Source: Petrolisthes cinctipes (Eukaryota > Arthropoda > Malacostraca > Decapoda > Porcellanidae). Taken from it: 64,000 nucleotides of DNA. Below are positions 23,979 to 35,964 of the stretch, piece after piece. The notes below the pieces were generated by a model. That model was not told where the DNA came from. It saw nothing but the letters and a program-made list of their open reading frames with translations, and did not search any database. The stretch lies in the NCBI GenBank assembly GCA_033782935.1, contig JAWQEG010000166.1, positions 2,632,001 to 2,696,000 of the forward strand, given 5' to 3'. How positions within the stretch are numbered: position 1 is the stretch's first letter; each line of letters starts with the position of its first letter. The translations under genes were made by a program, and so were the position numbers.

Positions 23979-26640
23979 GTATTTTCAAAATACATGCTCA
24001 AAACATACTGAAAATCGATCTTTTAGGTGCACAAAAGTCGATATGTGCATGCATCTTCAGTACCCGTTTATATCTCAAATTCAAGCTCAAAACACCCGAA
24101 AATTCAATATTTTGGGGTCCCAGAAGCAATCTGTACATGCCCACTCAGTGTTAGAGTATTTTCAAAATACAGGCCCAAAACATGCTGAAAATCGATATTT
24201 TAGATGCCCAAAGTCAATATGTGCATTTATCTTCTGTACCCGTTTATATCTCAAATTCAGGCTCAAAACACCCGAAAATTCAATATTTTGGGGTCCCAGA
24301 AGCAATCTGTACAGTGATAGAATATTTTCAAAATATAGGCTAAAAACATGCTAAAAATCGATCTTTTAAGTGCAAAAAAGTCGATATCTCAAATTCAGTC
24401 CCAAAACACCCGAAAATTCGATATTTAGGGGTCCCAGAAGCAATCTGTACATGCCTACTCCGTGTTAGAGTATTTTCAAAATACAGGCCAAAAACATACT
24501 GAAAATCGATCTTTTAGGTGCCCAAAAGTCGATATGTGCATGCATCTTCTGTACCCGTTTATATCTCAAATTCTGGCCCTAAACACCCGAAAATTCGATA
24601 TTTTGGGGTCCCAGAAACGATCTGTACATGCCTACTCCGTGTTAGAGTATTTTCAAAATTCAGGCCCAAAACATGCTGAAAATCGATATTTTTGGCGCCC
24701 AAAGTCAATATGTGAATGTATCTTCTGTACCCGTTTATATCTCAAATTCAGGCTCAAAACACCCGAAAATTCAATATTTTGGGGTCCCAGAAGCAATCTG
24801 TACATGCCTACTCAGTGCTAGAATATTTTCAAAATATAGGCTAAAAACATGCTAAAAATCGATCTTTTAGGTGCCAAAAAGTCGATATCTCAAATTCAGT
24901 CCCAAAACACCCGAAAATTCGATATTTAGGGGTCCCAGAAGCGATCTGTACATGCCTACTCCGTGTTAGAGTATTTTCAAAATACATGCTCAAAACATAC
25001 TGAAAATCGATCTTTTAGGTGCACAAAAGTCGATATGTGCATGCATCTTCAGTACCCGTTTATATCTTAAATTCAGGCTCAAAACACCCGAAAATTCAAT
25101 ATTTTGGGGTCCCAGAAGCAATCTGTACATGCCTACTCAGTGTTAGAGTATTTTCAAAAAACAGGCCCAAAACATGCTGAAAATCGATATTTTAGATGCC
25201 CAAAGTCAGTATGTGCATGTATCTTCTGTACCCGTTTATATCTCAAATTCAGGCTCAAAACACCCGAAAATTCAATATTTTGGGGTCCCATAAGCAATCT
25301 GTGCATGCCTACACAGTGCTAGAATATTTTCAAAATATAAGCTAAAAACATGCTAAAAATCGATCTTTTAGGTGCCAAAAAGACGATATCTCAAATTCAG
25401 TCCCAAAACACCCGAAAATTCGATATTTAGGGGTCCCAGAAGCGATCTGTACATGCCTACTCCGTGTTAGAGTATTTTCAAAATACATGCTCAAAACATA
25501 CTGAAAATTGATCTTTTAGGTGCACAAAAGTCGATATGTGCATACATCTTCAGTACCCGTTTATATCTCAAATTCAGGCTCAAAACACCCGAAAATTCAA
25601 TATTTTGGGGTCCCAGAAGCAATCTGTACATGCCTACTCCGTGTTAGAGTATTTTCAAAATACAGGCCAAAAACATAATGAAAATCGATCTTTTAGGTGC
25701 CCAAAAGTCGATATGTGCATGCATCTTCTGTACCCGTTTATATCTCAAATTCTGGCCCTAAACACCCGAAAATTCGATATTTTGGGGTCCCAGAAGCGAT
25801 CTGTACATGCCTACTCCGTGTTAGAGTATTTTCAAAATTCAGGCCCAAAACATGCTGAAAATCGATATTTTTGGTGCGCAAAGTCAATATGTGCATGTAT
25901 CTTCTGTACCCGTTTATATCTCAAATTCAGGCTCAAAACACCCGAAAATTCAATATTTTGGGGTCCCAGAAGCAATCTGTACAATGCTAGAATATTTTCA
26001 AAATATAGGCTAAAAACATGCTAAAAATCGATCTTTTAGGTGCCAAAAAGTCGATATCTCAAATTCAGTCCCAAAACACCCGAAAATTCGATATTTAGGG
26101 GTTTCAGAAGCGATCTGTACATGCCTACTCGGTGTTAGAGTATTTTCAAAATACATGCTCAAAACATACTGAAAATCGATCTTTTAGGTGCACAAAAGTC
26201 AATGTGTGCATGTATCTTCAGTACCCGTTTATATCTCAAATTCAGGCTCAAAACACCCGAAAATTCAATATTTTGGGGTCCCAGAAACAATCTGTACATG
26301 CCCACTCAGTGTTAGAGTATTTTCAAAATACAGGCCCAAAACATGATGAAAATCGATATATTAGATGCCCAAAGTCAATATGTGCATGTATCTTCTGTAC
26401 CCGTTTATATCTCAAATTCAGGCTCAAAACACCCGAAAATTCAATATTTTGGGGTCCCAGAAGCAATCTGTACATGCCTACTCAGTGCTAGAATATTTTC
26501 AAAATATAGGCTAAAAACATGCTAAAACTCGATCTTTTAGGTGCCAAAAAGTCGATATCTCAAATTCAGTCCCAAAACACCCGAAAATTTTATATTTAGG
26601 GGACCCAGAAGCGATCTGTACATGCCTACTCCGTGTTAGA
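23979..26640 (+). repeat. Trimers plus a 668-bp tetramer
   Basis: M1 starts are at 23979 (491 bp), 24470, 24971 and 25472. The last is the tetramer M1a-M1b-M2b-M3 (25472-26139), in which M2b has the 10-bp deletion reading gtacaatgctag. A 501-bp trimer with an odd M1a (gtcaatgtgtgcatgtatc) follows. The same series reappears at 41588-44261. Confidence 0.82.
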
Positions 26641-27455
26641 GTATTTTCAAAATACATGCTCAAAACATACTAAAAATCGATCTTTTAGGTGCACAAAAGT
26701 CGATATGTGCATGCATCTTCAGTACCCGTTTATATCTCAAATTCAGGCTCAAAACACCCGAAAATTCAATATTTTGGGGTCCCAGAAGCAATCTGTACAT
26801 GCCCACTCAGAGTTAGAGTTTTTTCAAAATACAGGCCCAAAACATGCTGAAAATCGATATTTTAGATACCCAAAGTCAATATGTGCATGTATCTTCTGTA
26901 CCCGTTTATATCTCAAATTCAGGCTCAAAACACCCGAAAATTCAATATTTTGGGGTCCCAGAAGCAATCTGTACATGCCTACACAGTGCTAGAATATTTT
27001 CAAAATATAGGCTAAAAACATGCTAAAAATCGACATTTTAGGTGCCAAAAAATCGATATATCAAATTCAGTCCCAAAACACCCGAAAATTCGATATTTTG
27101 GGGTCCCAGAAGCAATCTGTACATGCCCACTCAGTGTTAGAGTATTTTCAAAATACAGGCCCAAAACATGCTGAAAATCGATATTTTAGATGCCCAAAGT
27201 CAATATGTGCATGTATCTTCTGTACCCGTTTATATCTCAAATTCAGGCTAAAAACACCCGAAAATTCAATATTTTGGGGTCCCAGAAGCAATCTGTACAG
27301 TGCTAGAATATTTTCAAAATATAGGCTAAAAACATGCTAAAAATCGATCTTTTAAGTGCAAAAAAGTCGATATCTCAAATTCAGTCAAAAAACACCCGAA
27401 AATTCGATATTTAGGGGTCCCAGAAGCAATCTGTACATGCCTACTCCGTGTTAGA
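26641..27455 (+). repeat. 815-bp pentamer with an M3/M1 hybrid
   Basis: The order is M1a, M2a, a 148-bp hybrid that begins as M3b (gacattttagg, cagtccc) and ends as M1 (gatattttggggtcccag, cactcagtgttag), then M2a with the 10-bp deletion, then M3. Lengths 177+176+148+166+148 sum to 815. An equal-length copy lies at 44762-45576. Confidence 0.85.
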
Positions 27456-28132
27456 GTATTTTCAAAATACAGGCCAAAAACATACTGAAAATCGATCTTT
27501 TAGGTGCCCAAAAGTCGATATGTGCATGCATCTTCTGTACCCGTTTATATCTCAAATTCTGGCCCTAAACACCCGAAAATTCGATATTTAGGGGTCCCAG
27601 AAGCGATCTGTACATGCCTACTCCGTGTTAGAGTATTTTCAAAATACAGGCCCAAAACATGATGAAAATCGATATATTAGATGCCCAAAGTCAATATGTG
27701 CATGTATCTTCTGTACCCGTTTATATCTCAAATTCTGGATCTAAACACCCAAAAATTCGATATTTTGGGGTCCCAGAAGCGATCTGTACATGCCTACTCC
27801 GTGTTAGAGTATTTTCAAAATTCAGGCCCAAAACATGCTGAAAATCGATATTTTTGGTGCCCAAAGTCAATATGTGCATGTATCTTCTGTACCCGTTTAT
27901 ATCTCAAATTCAGGCTCAAAACACCCGAAAATTCAATATTTTGGGGTCCCAGAAGCAATCTGTACATGCCTACTCAGTGCTAGAATATTTTCAAAATATA
28001 GGCTAAAAACATGCTAAAAATCGATCTTTTAGGTGCCAAAAAGTCGATATCTCAAATTCAGTCCCAAAACACCCGAAAATTCGATATTTAGGGGTCCCAG
28101 AAGCGATCTGTACATGCCTACTCCGTGTTAGA
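27456..28132 (+). repeat. 677-bp four-monomer unit with an M2a/M1b hybrid
   Basis: The order is M1b, a hybrid opening as M2a (acatgatgaaaatcgatata) and ending as M1b (ttctggatctaaacaccc, ccgtgttag), then M2b, then M3a. The private ttctggatctaaac recurs near 29237 and 46004. Confidence 0.78.
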
Positions 28133-30308
28133 GTATTTTCAAAATACATGCTCAAAACATACTGAAAATCGATCTTTTAGGTGCACAAAAGTCGATATGT
28201 GCATGCATCTTCTGTACCCGTTTATATCTCAAATTCAGGCTCAAAACACCCGAAAATTCGATATTTTGGGGTCCTAGAAGCGATCTGTACATGCCTACTC
28301 AAGTGTTAGAGTATTTTCAAAATTCAGGCCCAAAACATGCTGAAAATCGATATTTTTGGTGCCCAAAGTCAATATGTGCATGTATCTTTTGTACCCGTTT
28401 TTATCTCAAATTCAGGCTCAAAACACCCGAAAATTCAATATTTTGGGGTCCCAGAAGCAATCTGTACATGCCTACTCAGTGCTAGAATATTTTCATGATA
28501 TAGGCTAAAAACATGATAAAAATCGATCTTTTAGGTGCCAAAAAGTCGATATCTCAAATTCAGTCCCAAAACACCCGAAAATTCGATATTTAGAGGTCCC
28601 AGAAGCGATCTGTACATGCCTACTCCGTGTTATAGTATTTTCAAAATACAGGCCAAAAACATACTGAAAATCGATCTCTTAGGTGCCCAAACGTCGATAT
28701 GTGCATGCATCTTCTGTACCCGTTTATATCTCAAATTCTGGCCCTAAAAACCCGAAAATTCGATATTTTGGGGTCCCAGAAGCGATCTGTACATGCCTAC
28801 TCCGTGTTAGAGTATTTTCAAAATTCAGGCCCAAAACATGCTGAAAATCGATATTTTTGGTGCCCAAAGTCAATATGTGCATGTATCTTCTGTACCCGTT
28901 TATATCTCAAATTCAGGCTCAAAACACCCGAAAATTCAATATTTTGGGGTCCTAGAAGCAATCTGTACATGCCTACTCAGTGCTAGAATATTTTCAAAAT
29001 ATAGGCTAAAAACATGCTAAAAATCGATCTTTTAGGTGCCAAAAAGTCGATATCTCAAATTCAGTCCCAAAACACCCGAAAATTCGATATTTAGGGGTCC
29101 CAGAAGCGATCTGTACATGCCTACTCCGTGTTAGAGTATTTTCAAAATACATGCTCAAAACATACTGAAAATCGATCTTTTAGGTGCACAAAAGTCGATA
29201 TGTGCATGCATCTTCAGTACCCGTTTATATCTCAAATTCTGGATCTAAACACCCAAAAATTCGATATTTTGGGGTCCCAGAAGCGATCTGTACATGCCTA
29301 CTCCGTGTTAGAGTATTTTCAAAATTCAGGCCCAAAACATGCTGAAAATCGATATTTTTGGTGCCCAAAGTCAATATGTGCATGTATCTTCTGTACCCGT
29401 TTATATCTCAAATTCAGGCTCAAAACACCGGAAAATTCAATATTTTGGGGTCCCAGAAGCAATCTGTACATGCCTACTCAGTGCTAGAATATTTTCAAAA
29501 TATAGGCTAAAAACATGCTAAAAATCGATCTTTTAGGTGCCAAAAAGTCGATATCTCAAATTCAGTCCCAAAACACCCGAAAATTCGATATTTAGGGGTC
29601 CCAGAAGCGATCTGTACATGCCTACTCCGTGTTAGAGTATTTTCAAAATACATGCTCAAAACATACTGAAAATCGATCTTTTAGGTGCACAAAAGTCGAT
29701 ATGTGCATGCATCTTCTGTACCCGTTTATATCTCAAATTCAGGCTCAAAACACCCGAAAATTCGATATTTTGGGGTCCTAGAAGCGATCTGTACATGCCT
29801 ACTCAAGTGTTAGAGTATTTTAAAAATTCAGGCCCAAAACATGCTGAAAATCGATATTTTTGGTGCCCAAAGTCAATATGTGCATGTATCTTTTGTACCC
29901 GTTTTTATCTCAAATTCAGGCTCAAAACACCCGAAAATTCAATATTTTGGGGTCCCAGAAGCAATCTGTACATGCCTACTCAGTGCTAGAATATTTTCAT
30001 GATATAGGCTAAAAACATGATAAAAATCGATCTTTTAGGTGCCAAAAAGTCGATATCTCAAATTCAGTCCCAAAACACCCGAAAATTCGATATTTAGAGG
30101 TCCCAGAAGCGATCTGTACATGCCTACTCCGTGTTATAGTATTTTCAAAATACAGGCCAAAAACATACTGAAAATCGATCTCTTAGGTGCCCAAACGTCG
30201 ATATGTGCATGCATCTTCTGTACCCGTTTATATCTCAAATTCTGGCCCTAAACACCCGAAAATTCGATATTTTGGGGTCCCAGAAGCGATCTGTACATGC
30301 CTACTCCG
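27733..30308 (+). repeat. 1504-bp tandem duplication
   Basis: The sequence from the ttctggatctaaacaccc variant at 27733 is repeated from 29237, offset 1504 bp (three trimers plus one base), to about 30308. Shared private features are the inserted base ctcaagtgttag, atcttttgtacccg, tcatgatatagg and ccaaacgtcg. The related 46.0-47.2 kb block holds only one copy, so the duplication is specific to this location. Confidence 0.85.
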
Positions 30309-30955
30309 TGTTAGAGTATTTTCAAAATACATGCTCAAAACATACTGAAAATCGATCTTTTAGGTGCACAAAAGTCGATATGTGCATGCATCTTCAGTAC
30401 CCGTTTATATCTCAAATTCAAGCTCAAAACACCCGAAAATTCAATATTTTGGGGTCCCAGAAGCAATCTGTACATGCCCACTCAGTGTTAGAGTATTTTC
30501 AAAATACAGGCCCAAAACATGCTGAAAATCGATATTTTAGATGCCCAAAGTCAATATGTGCATGTATCTTCTGTACCCGTTTATATCTCAAATTCAGGCT
30601 AAAAAACACCAGAAAATTCAATATTTTGGGGTCCCAGAAGCAATCTGTACAGTGCTAGAATATTTTCAAAATATAGGCTAAAAACATGCTAAAAATCGAC
30701 ATTTTAGGTGCCAAAAAATCGATATCTCAAATTCAGGCTCAAAACACCCGAAAATTCAATATTTTGGGGTCCCAGAAGCAATCTGTACATGCCTACTCAG
30801 TGCTAGAATATTTTCAAAATATAGGCTAAAAACATGCTAAAAATCGATCTTTTAGGTGCCAAAAAGTCGATATCTCAAATTCAGTCCCAAAACACCCGAA
30901 AATTCGATATTTAGGGGTCCCAGAAGCGATCTGTACATGCCTACTCCGTGTTAGA
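30139..30955 (+). repeat. 817-bp unit M1b-M1a-M2a-M3/M2 hybrid-M3
   Basis: M1b runs directly into M1a at 30316. M2a has the 10-bp deletion. The next monomer begins as M3b and ends as M2 (ttcaggctcaaaacaccc, aatctgtacatgcc, cagtgctag). A normal M3a closes the unit. The last four monomers recur at 47257-47895. Confidence 0.8.
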
Positions 30956-33900
30956 GTATTTTCAAAATACATGCTCAAAACATACTGAAAATCGATCTTT
31001 TAGGTGCACAAAAGTCGATATGTACATGCATCTTCAGTACCCGTTTATATCTCAAATTCAGGCTCAAAACACCCGAAAATTCAATATTTTGGGGTCCCAG
31101 AAGCAATCTGTACATGCCTACTCAGTGTTAGAGTATTTTCAAAATACAGGCCCGAAACATGCTGAAAATCGATATTTTAGATGCCCAAAGTCAATATGTG
31201 CATGTATCTTCTGTACCCGTTTATATCTCAAATTCAGGCTCAAAACACCCGAAAATTCAATATTTTGGGGTCCCAGAAGCAATCTGTACATGCCTACACA
31301 GTGCTAGAATATTTTCAAAATATAGGCTAAAAACATGCTAAAAATCGATCTTTTAGGTGCCAAAAAGTCGATATCTGAAATTCAGTCCCAAAACACCCGA
31401 AAATTCGATATTTTGGGTTCCCAGAAGCAATCTGTACATGCCTACTCAGTGTTAGAGTATTTTCAAAATACAGGCCCAAAACATGCTGAAAATCGATATT
31501 TTAGATGACCAAAGTCAATATGTGCATGTATCTTCTGTACCCGTTTATATCTCAAATTCAGGCTCAAAACATCCGAAAATTCAATATTTTGGGGTCCCAG
31601 AAGCAATCTGTACATGCCTACTCAGTGCTAGAATATTTTCAAAATATAGGCTAAAAACATGCTAAAAATCGATCTTTTAGGTGCCAAAAAGTCGATATCT
31701 CAAATTCAGTCCCAAAACACCCGAAAATTCGATATTTAGGGGTCCCAGAAGCGATCTGTACATGCCTACTCCGTGTTACAGTATTTTCAAAATACATGCT
31801 CAAAACATACTGAAAATCGATCTTTTAGGTGCACAAAAGTCGATATGTGCATGCATCTTCAGTACCCGTTTATATCTCAAATTCAGGCTCAAAACACCTG
31901 AAATTTCGATATTTTGGGGTCCCAGAAGCGATCTGTACATGCCTACTCCGTGATAGAGTATTTTCAAAATTCAGGCCCAAAACATGCTGAAAATCGATAT
32001 TTTTGGTGCCCAAAGTCAATATGTGCATGTATCTTCTGTACCCGTTTATATCTCAAATTCAGGCTCAAAACACCCGAAAATTCAATATTTTGGGGTCCCA
32101 GAAGCAATCTGTACATGCCTACACAGTGCTAGAATATTTTCAAAATATAGGCTAAAAATATGCTAAAAATCGATCTTTTAGGTGCCAAAAAGTCGATATC
32201 TCAAATTCAGTCCCAAAACACCCGAAAATTCGATATTTAGGGGTTCCAGAAGCGATCTGTACATGCCTACTCCGTGTTAGAGTATTTTCAAAATACATGC
32301 TCAAAACATACTGAAAATCGATCTTTTAGGTGCACAAAAGTCGATATGTGCATGCATCTTCAGTACCCGTTTATATCTCAAATTCAGGCTCAAAACACCC
32401 GAAAATTCAATATTTTGGGGTCCCAGAAGCAATCTGTACATGCCTACTCAGTGTTAGAGTATTTTCAAAATACAGGCCCAAAACATGCTGAAAATCGATA
32501 TTTTAGATGCCCAAAGTCAATATGTGCATGTATCTTCTGTACCCGTTTATATCTCAAATTCAGGCTCAAAACACCCGAAAATTCAATATTTTGGGGTCCC
32601 AGAAGCAATCTGTACATGCCTACACAGTGCTAGAATATTTTCAAAATGTAGGCTAAAAACATGCTAAAAATCGTTCTTTTAGGTGCCAAAAAGTCGATAT
32701 CTCAAATTCAGTCCCAAAACACCCGAAAATTCGATATTTTGGGTTCCCAGAAGCAATCTGTACATGCCTACTCAGTGTTAGAGTATTTTCAAAATGCAGG
32801 CCCAAAACATGCTGAAAATCGATATTTTAGATGACCAAAGTCAATATGTGAATGTATCTTCTGTACCCGTTTATATCTCAAATTCAGGCTCAAAACATCC
32901 GAAAATTCAATATTTTGGGGTCCCAGAAGCAATCTGTACATGCCTACTCAGTGCTAGAATATTTTCAAAATATAGGCTAAAAACATGCTAAAAATCGATC
33001 TTTTAGGTGCCAAAAAGTCGATATCTCAAATTCAGTCCCAAAACACCCGAAAATTCGATATTTAGGGGTCCCAGAAGCGATCTGTACATGCCTACTCCGT
33101 GTTAGAGTATTTTCAAAATACATGCTCAAAACATACTGAAAATCGATCTTTTAGGTGCACAAAAGTCGATATGTGCATGCATCTTCAGTACCCGTTTATA
33201 TCTCAAATTCAGGCTCAAAACACCTGAAATTTCGATATTTTGGGGTCCCAGAAGCGATCTGTACATGCCTACTCCGTGATAGAGTATTTTCAAAATTCAG
33301 GCCCAAAACATGCTGAAAATCGATATTTTTGGTGCCCAAAGTCAATATGTGCATGTATCTTCTGTACCCGTTTATATCTCAAATTCAGGCTCAAAACACC
33401 CGAAAATTCAATATTTTGGGGTCCCAGAAGCAATCTGTACATGCCTACACAGTGCTAGAATATTTTCAAAATATAGGCTAAAAATATGCTAAAAATCGAT
33501 CTTTTAGGTGCCAAAAAGTCGATATCTCAAATTCAGTCCCAAAACACCCGAAAATTCGATATTTAGGGGTTCCAGAAGCGATCTGTACATGCCTACTCCG
33601 TGTTAGAGTATTTTCAAAATACATGCTCAAAACATACTGAAAATCGATCTTTTAGGTGCACAAAAGTCGATATGTGCATGCATCTTCAGTACCCGTTTAT
33701 ATCTCAAATTCAGGCTCAAAACACCCGAAAATTCAATATTTTGGGGTCCCAGAAGCAATCTGTACATGCCTACTCAGTGTTAGAGTATTTTCAAAATACA
33801 GGCCCAAAACATGCTGAAAATCGATATTTTAGATGCCCAAAGTCAATATGTGCATGTATCTTCTGTACCCGTTTATATCTCAAATTCAGGCTCAAAACAC

Positions 33901-34108
33901 CCAAAAATTCAATATTTTGGGGTCCCAGAAGCAATCTGTACATGCCTACAAAGTGCTAGAATATTTTCAAAATGTAGGCTAAAAACATGCTAAAAATCGA
34001 CATTTTAGGTGCCAAAAAATCGATATCTCAAATTCAGTCCCAAAATACCCGAAAATTCGATATTTAGAGGTCCCAGAAGGTATCTGTACATGCCTACTCC
34101 GTGTTAGA
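30956..34108 (+). repeat. 1326-bp tandem duplication and flanks
   Basis: From about 31457 the sequence repeats at +1326 (32783), a period equal to three trimers minus one M1. Shared private variants include tagatgaccaaagtc, aaaacatccg, cacctgaaatttcg, ccgtgatagagt and aaaaatatgct. Just before each copy is an M3/M1 hybrid ending gggttcccagaagc. Copy 2 departs from copy 1 near 34000, where M3b replaces M3a. Confidence 0.85.
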
Positions 34109-34285
34109 GTATTTTCAAAATACAGGCCAAAAACATACTGAAAATCGATCTTTTAGGTGCCCAAAAGTCGATATGTGCATGCATCTTCTGTACCCGTTTA
34201 TATCTCAAATTCTGGCCCTAAACATCCGAAAATTCGATATTTTGGGGTCCCAGAAGCGATCTGTACATGCCTACTCCGTGTTAGA
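34109..34285 (+). repeat. Monomer M1, subtype b (177 bp)
   Basis: Subtype b has tacaggccaaaaacatactg, gtgcccaaaagtcg, gcatcttctgtaccc, ttctggccctaaacaccc (acatcc in this copy), gatattttggggtcccag, agcgatctg and an end in ctccgtgttaga. It alternates with subtype a across the window. Confidence 0.88.
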
Positions 34286-34461
34286 GCATTTTCAAAATTC
34301 AGGCCCAAAACATGCTGAAAATCGATATTTTTGGTGCCCAAAGTCAATATGCGCATGTATCTTCTGTACCCGTTTATATCTCAAATTCAGGCTCAAAACA
34401 CCCGAAAATTCAATATTTTGGGGTCCCAGAAGCAATCTGTACATGCCTACACAGTGCTAGA
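34286..34461 (+). repeat. Monomer M2, subtype b (176 bp)
   Basis: Subtype b opens g(t/c)attttcaaaattcaggcc, with one dyad pair lost, and has gatatttttggtgcccaaag in place of the ttagatgccc of subtype a. The rest matches M2a. Confidence 0.88.
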
Positions 34462-34609
34462 ATATTTTCAAAAAATAGGCTAAAAACATGCTAAAAATCG
34501 ACATTTTAGGTGTCAAAAAATCGATATCTCAAATTCAGTCCCAAAACACCCGAAAATTCGATATTTAGAGGTCCCAGAAGGTATCTGTACATGCCTACTC
34601 CGTGTTAGA
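34462..34609 (+). repeat. Monomer M3, subtype b (148 bp)
   Basis: Subtype b reads atcgacattttaggtg, then caaaaaatcgatatc, and ends tttagaggtcccagaaggtatctg, where M3a has aggggtcccagaagcgatctg. It carries the same 29-bp deletion as M3a, so the deletion predates the split into subtypes. Confidence 0.85.
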
Positions 34610-35611
34610 GTATTTTCAAAATACAGGCCAAAAACATACTGAAAATCGATCTTTTAGGTGCCCAAAAGTCGATATGTGCATGCATCTTCTGTACCCGTTT
34701 ATATCTCAAATTCTGGCCCTAAACACCCGAAAATTCGATATTTTGGGGTCCCAGAAGCGATCTGTACATGCCTACTCCGTGTTAGAGCATTTTCAAAATT
34801 CAGGCCCAAAACATGCTGAAAATCGATATTTTTGGTGCCCAAAGTCAATATGTGCATGTATCTTCTGTACCCGTTTATATCTCAAATTCAGGCTCAAAAC
34901 ACCCGAAAATTCAATATTTTGGGGTCCCAGAAGCAATCTGTACATGCCTACACAGTGCTAGAATATTTTCAAAATGTAGGCTAAAAACATGCTAAAAATC
35001 GACATTTGAGGTGCCAAAAAATCGATATCTCAAATTCAGTCCCAAAACACCCGAAAATTCGATATTTAGAGGTCCCAGAAGGTATCTGTACATGCCTACT
35101 CCGTGTTAGAGTATTTTCAAAATACAGGCCAAAAACATACTGAAAATCGATCTTTTAGGTGCCCAAAAGTCGATATGTGCATGCATCTTCTGTACCCGTT
35201 TATATCTCAAATTCTGGCCCTAAACACCCGAAAATTCGATATTTTGGGGTCCCAAAAGCGATCTGTACATGCCTACTCCGTGTTAGAGCATTTTCAAAAT
35301 TCAGGCCCAAAACATGCTGAAAATCGATATTTTTGGTGCCCAAAGTCAATATGTGCATGTATCTTCTGTACCCGTTTATATCTCAAATTCAGGCTCAAAA
35401 CACCGGAAAATTCAATATTTTGGGGTCCCAGAAGCAATCTGTACATGCCTACTCAGTGCTAGAATATTTTCAAAATATAGGCTAAAAACATGCTAATAAT
35501 CGATCTTTTAGGTGCCAAAAAGTCGATATCTCAAATTCAGTCCCAAAACACCCGAAAATTCGATATTTAGGGGTCCCAGAAGCGATCTGTACATGCCTAC
35601 TCCGTGTTAGA

Positions 35612-35626
35612 GTATTTTCAAAATAC
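35612..35626. repeat. Dyad-symmetric 15-mer at monomer start (representative)
   Basis: gtattttcaaaatac is a perfect 7-bp inverted repeat around one central base. The equivalent in M3 is atattttcaaaatat, where both ends of the outer pair have changed (G-C to A-T), so the symmetry is kept. It opens nearly every monomer. Exceptions are M2b (aaaattc), M3 copies with tcatgatat (for example near 19699, 22019 and 46764) and M3 copies with tgtagg. Dyad symmetry and non-B DNA have been reported as enriched in centromeric satellites; any such role here is inference. Confidence 0.7.
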
Positions 35627-35677
35627 ATGCTCAAAACATACTGAAAATCGATCATTTAGGTGCACAAAAGTCGATAT

Positions 35678-35706
35678 GTGCATGCATCTTCAGTACCCGT
35701 TTATAT
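35678..35706. repeat. 29-bp segment present in M1/M2, absent from M3 (representative)
   Basis: The segment begins gtgcatgcatcttcagtacc and ends in tttatat. It is flanked by ATAT on the left (35674-35677) and ends in ATAT on the right; M3 retains a single ATAT. With its left flank it contains 14 bp of strict purine-pyrimidine alternation (35674-35687). On the minus strand it contains the TATA-like string tataaac. All of these are absent from M3. Confidence 0.85.
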
Positions 35707-35788
35707 CTCAAATTCAGGCTCAAAACACCCGAAAATTCAATAATTTGGGGTCCCAGAAGCAATCTGTACATGCCTACTCAGTGTTAGA

Positions 35789-35964
35789 GTATTTTCAAAA
35801 TACAGGCCCAAAACATGCTGAAAATCGATATTTTAGATACCCAAATTCAATATGTGCATGTATCTTCTGTACCCGTTTATATCTCAAATTCAGGCTCAAA
35901 ACATCCGAAAATTCAATATTTTGGGGTCCCAGAAGCAATCTGTACATGCCTACTCAGTGCTAGA
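35789..35964 (+). repeat. Monomer M2, subtype a (176 bp)
   Basis: Subtype a is marked by tacaggcccaaaacatgctg, gatattttagatgccc (here gataccc), gtcaatatgtgcatgtatc and an end in ctcagtgctaga. It differs from M1 by atgtat in place of atgcat and by one missing base, giving 176 bp. Confidence 0.9.

Larger units (their letters stand above)
35612..35788 (+). repeat. Monomer M1, subtype a (177 bp)
   Basis: Diagnostic features of subtype a are acatgctcaaaacatactg after the opening dyad, gtgcacaaaagtcg, gcatgcatcttcagtaccc and an end in ctactcagtgttaga. M1 contains GCATGC and ATGCAT within tgtgcatgcatc; M2 and M3 lack these. The M1a at this position also carries two private changes, gatcatttagg and caataatttgggg, shared with the trimers at 52039, 59660 and 61664. 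Confidence 0.9.

Noticed and set aside
35612..35640. Rho-independent terminator from gtattttcaaaatac
   Set aside because: The stem is AT-only apart from one pair, has a one-base loop and no following T-run, and the sequence is a eukaryotic-style satellite without genes.
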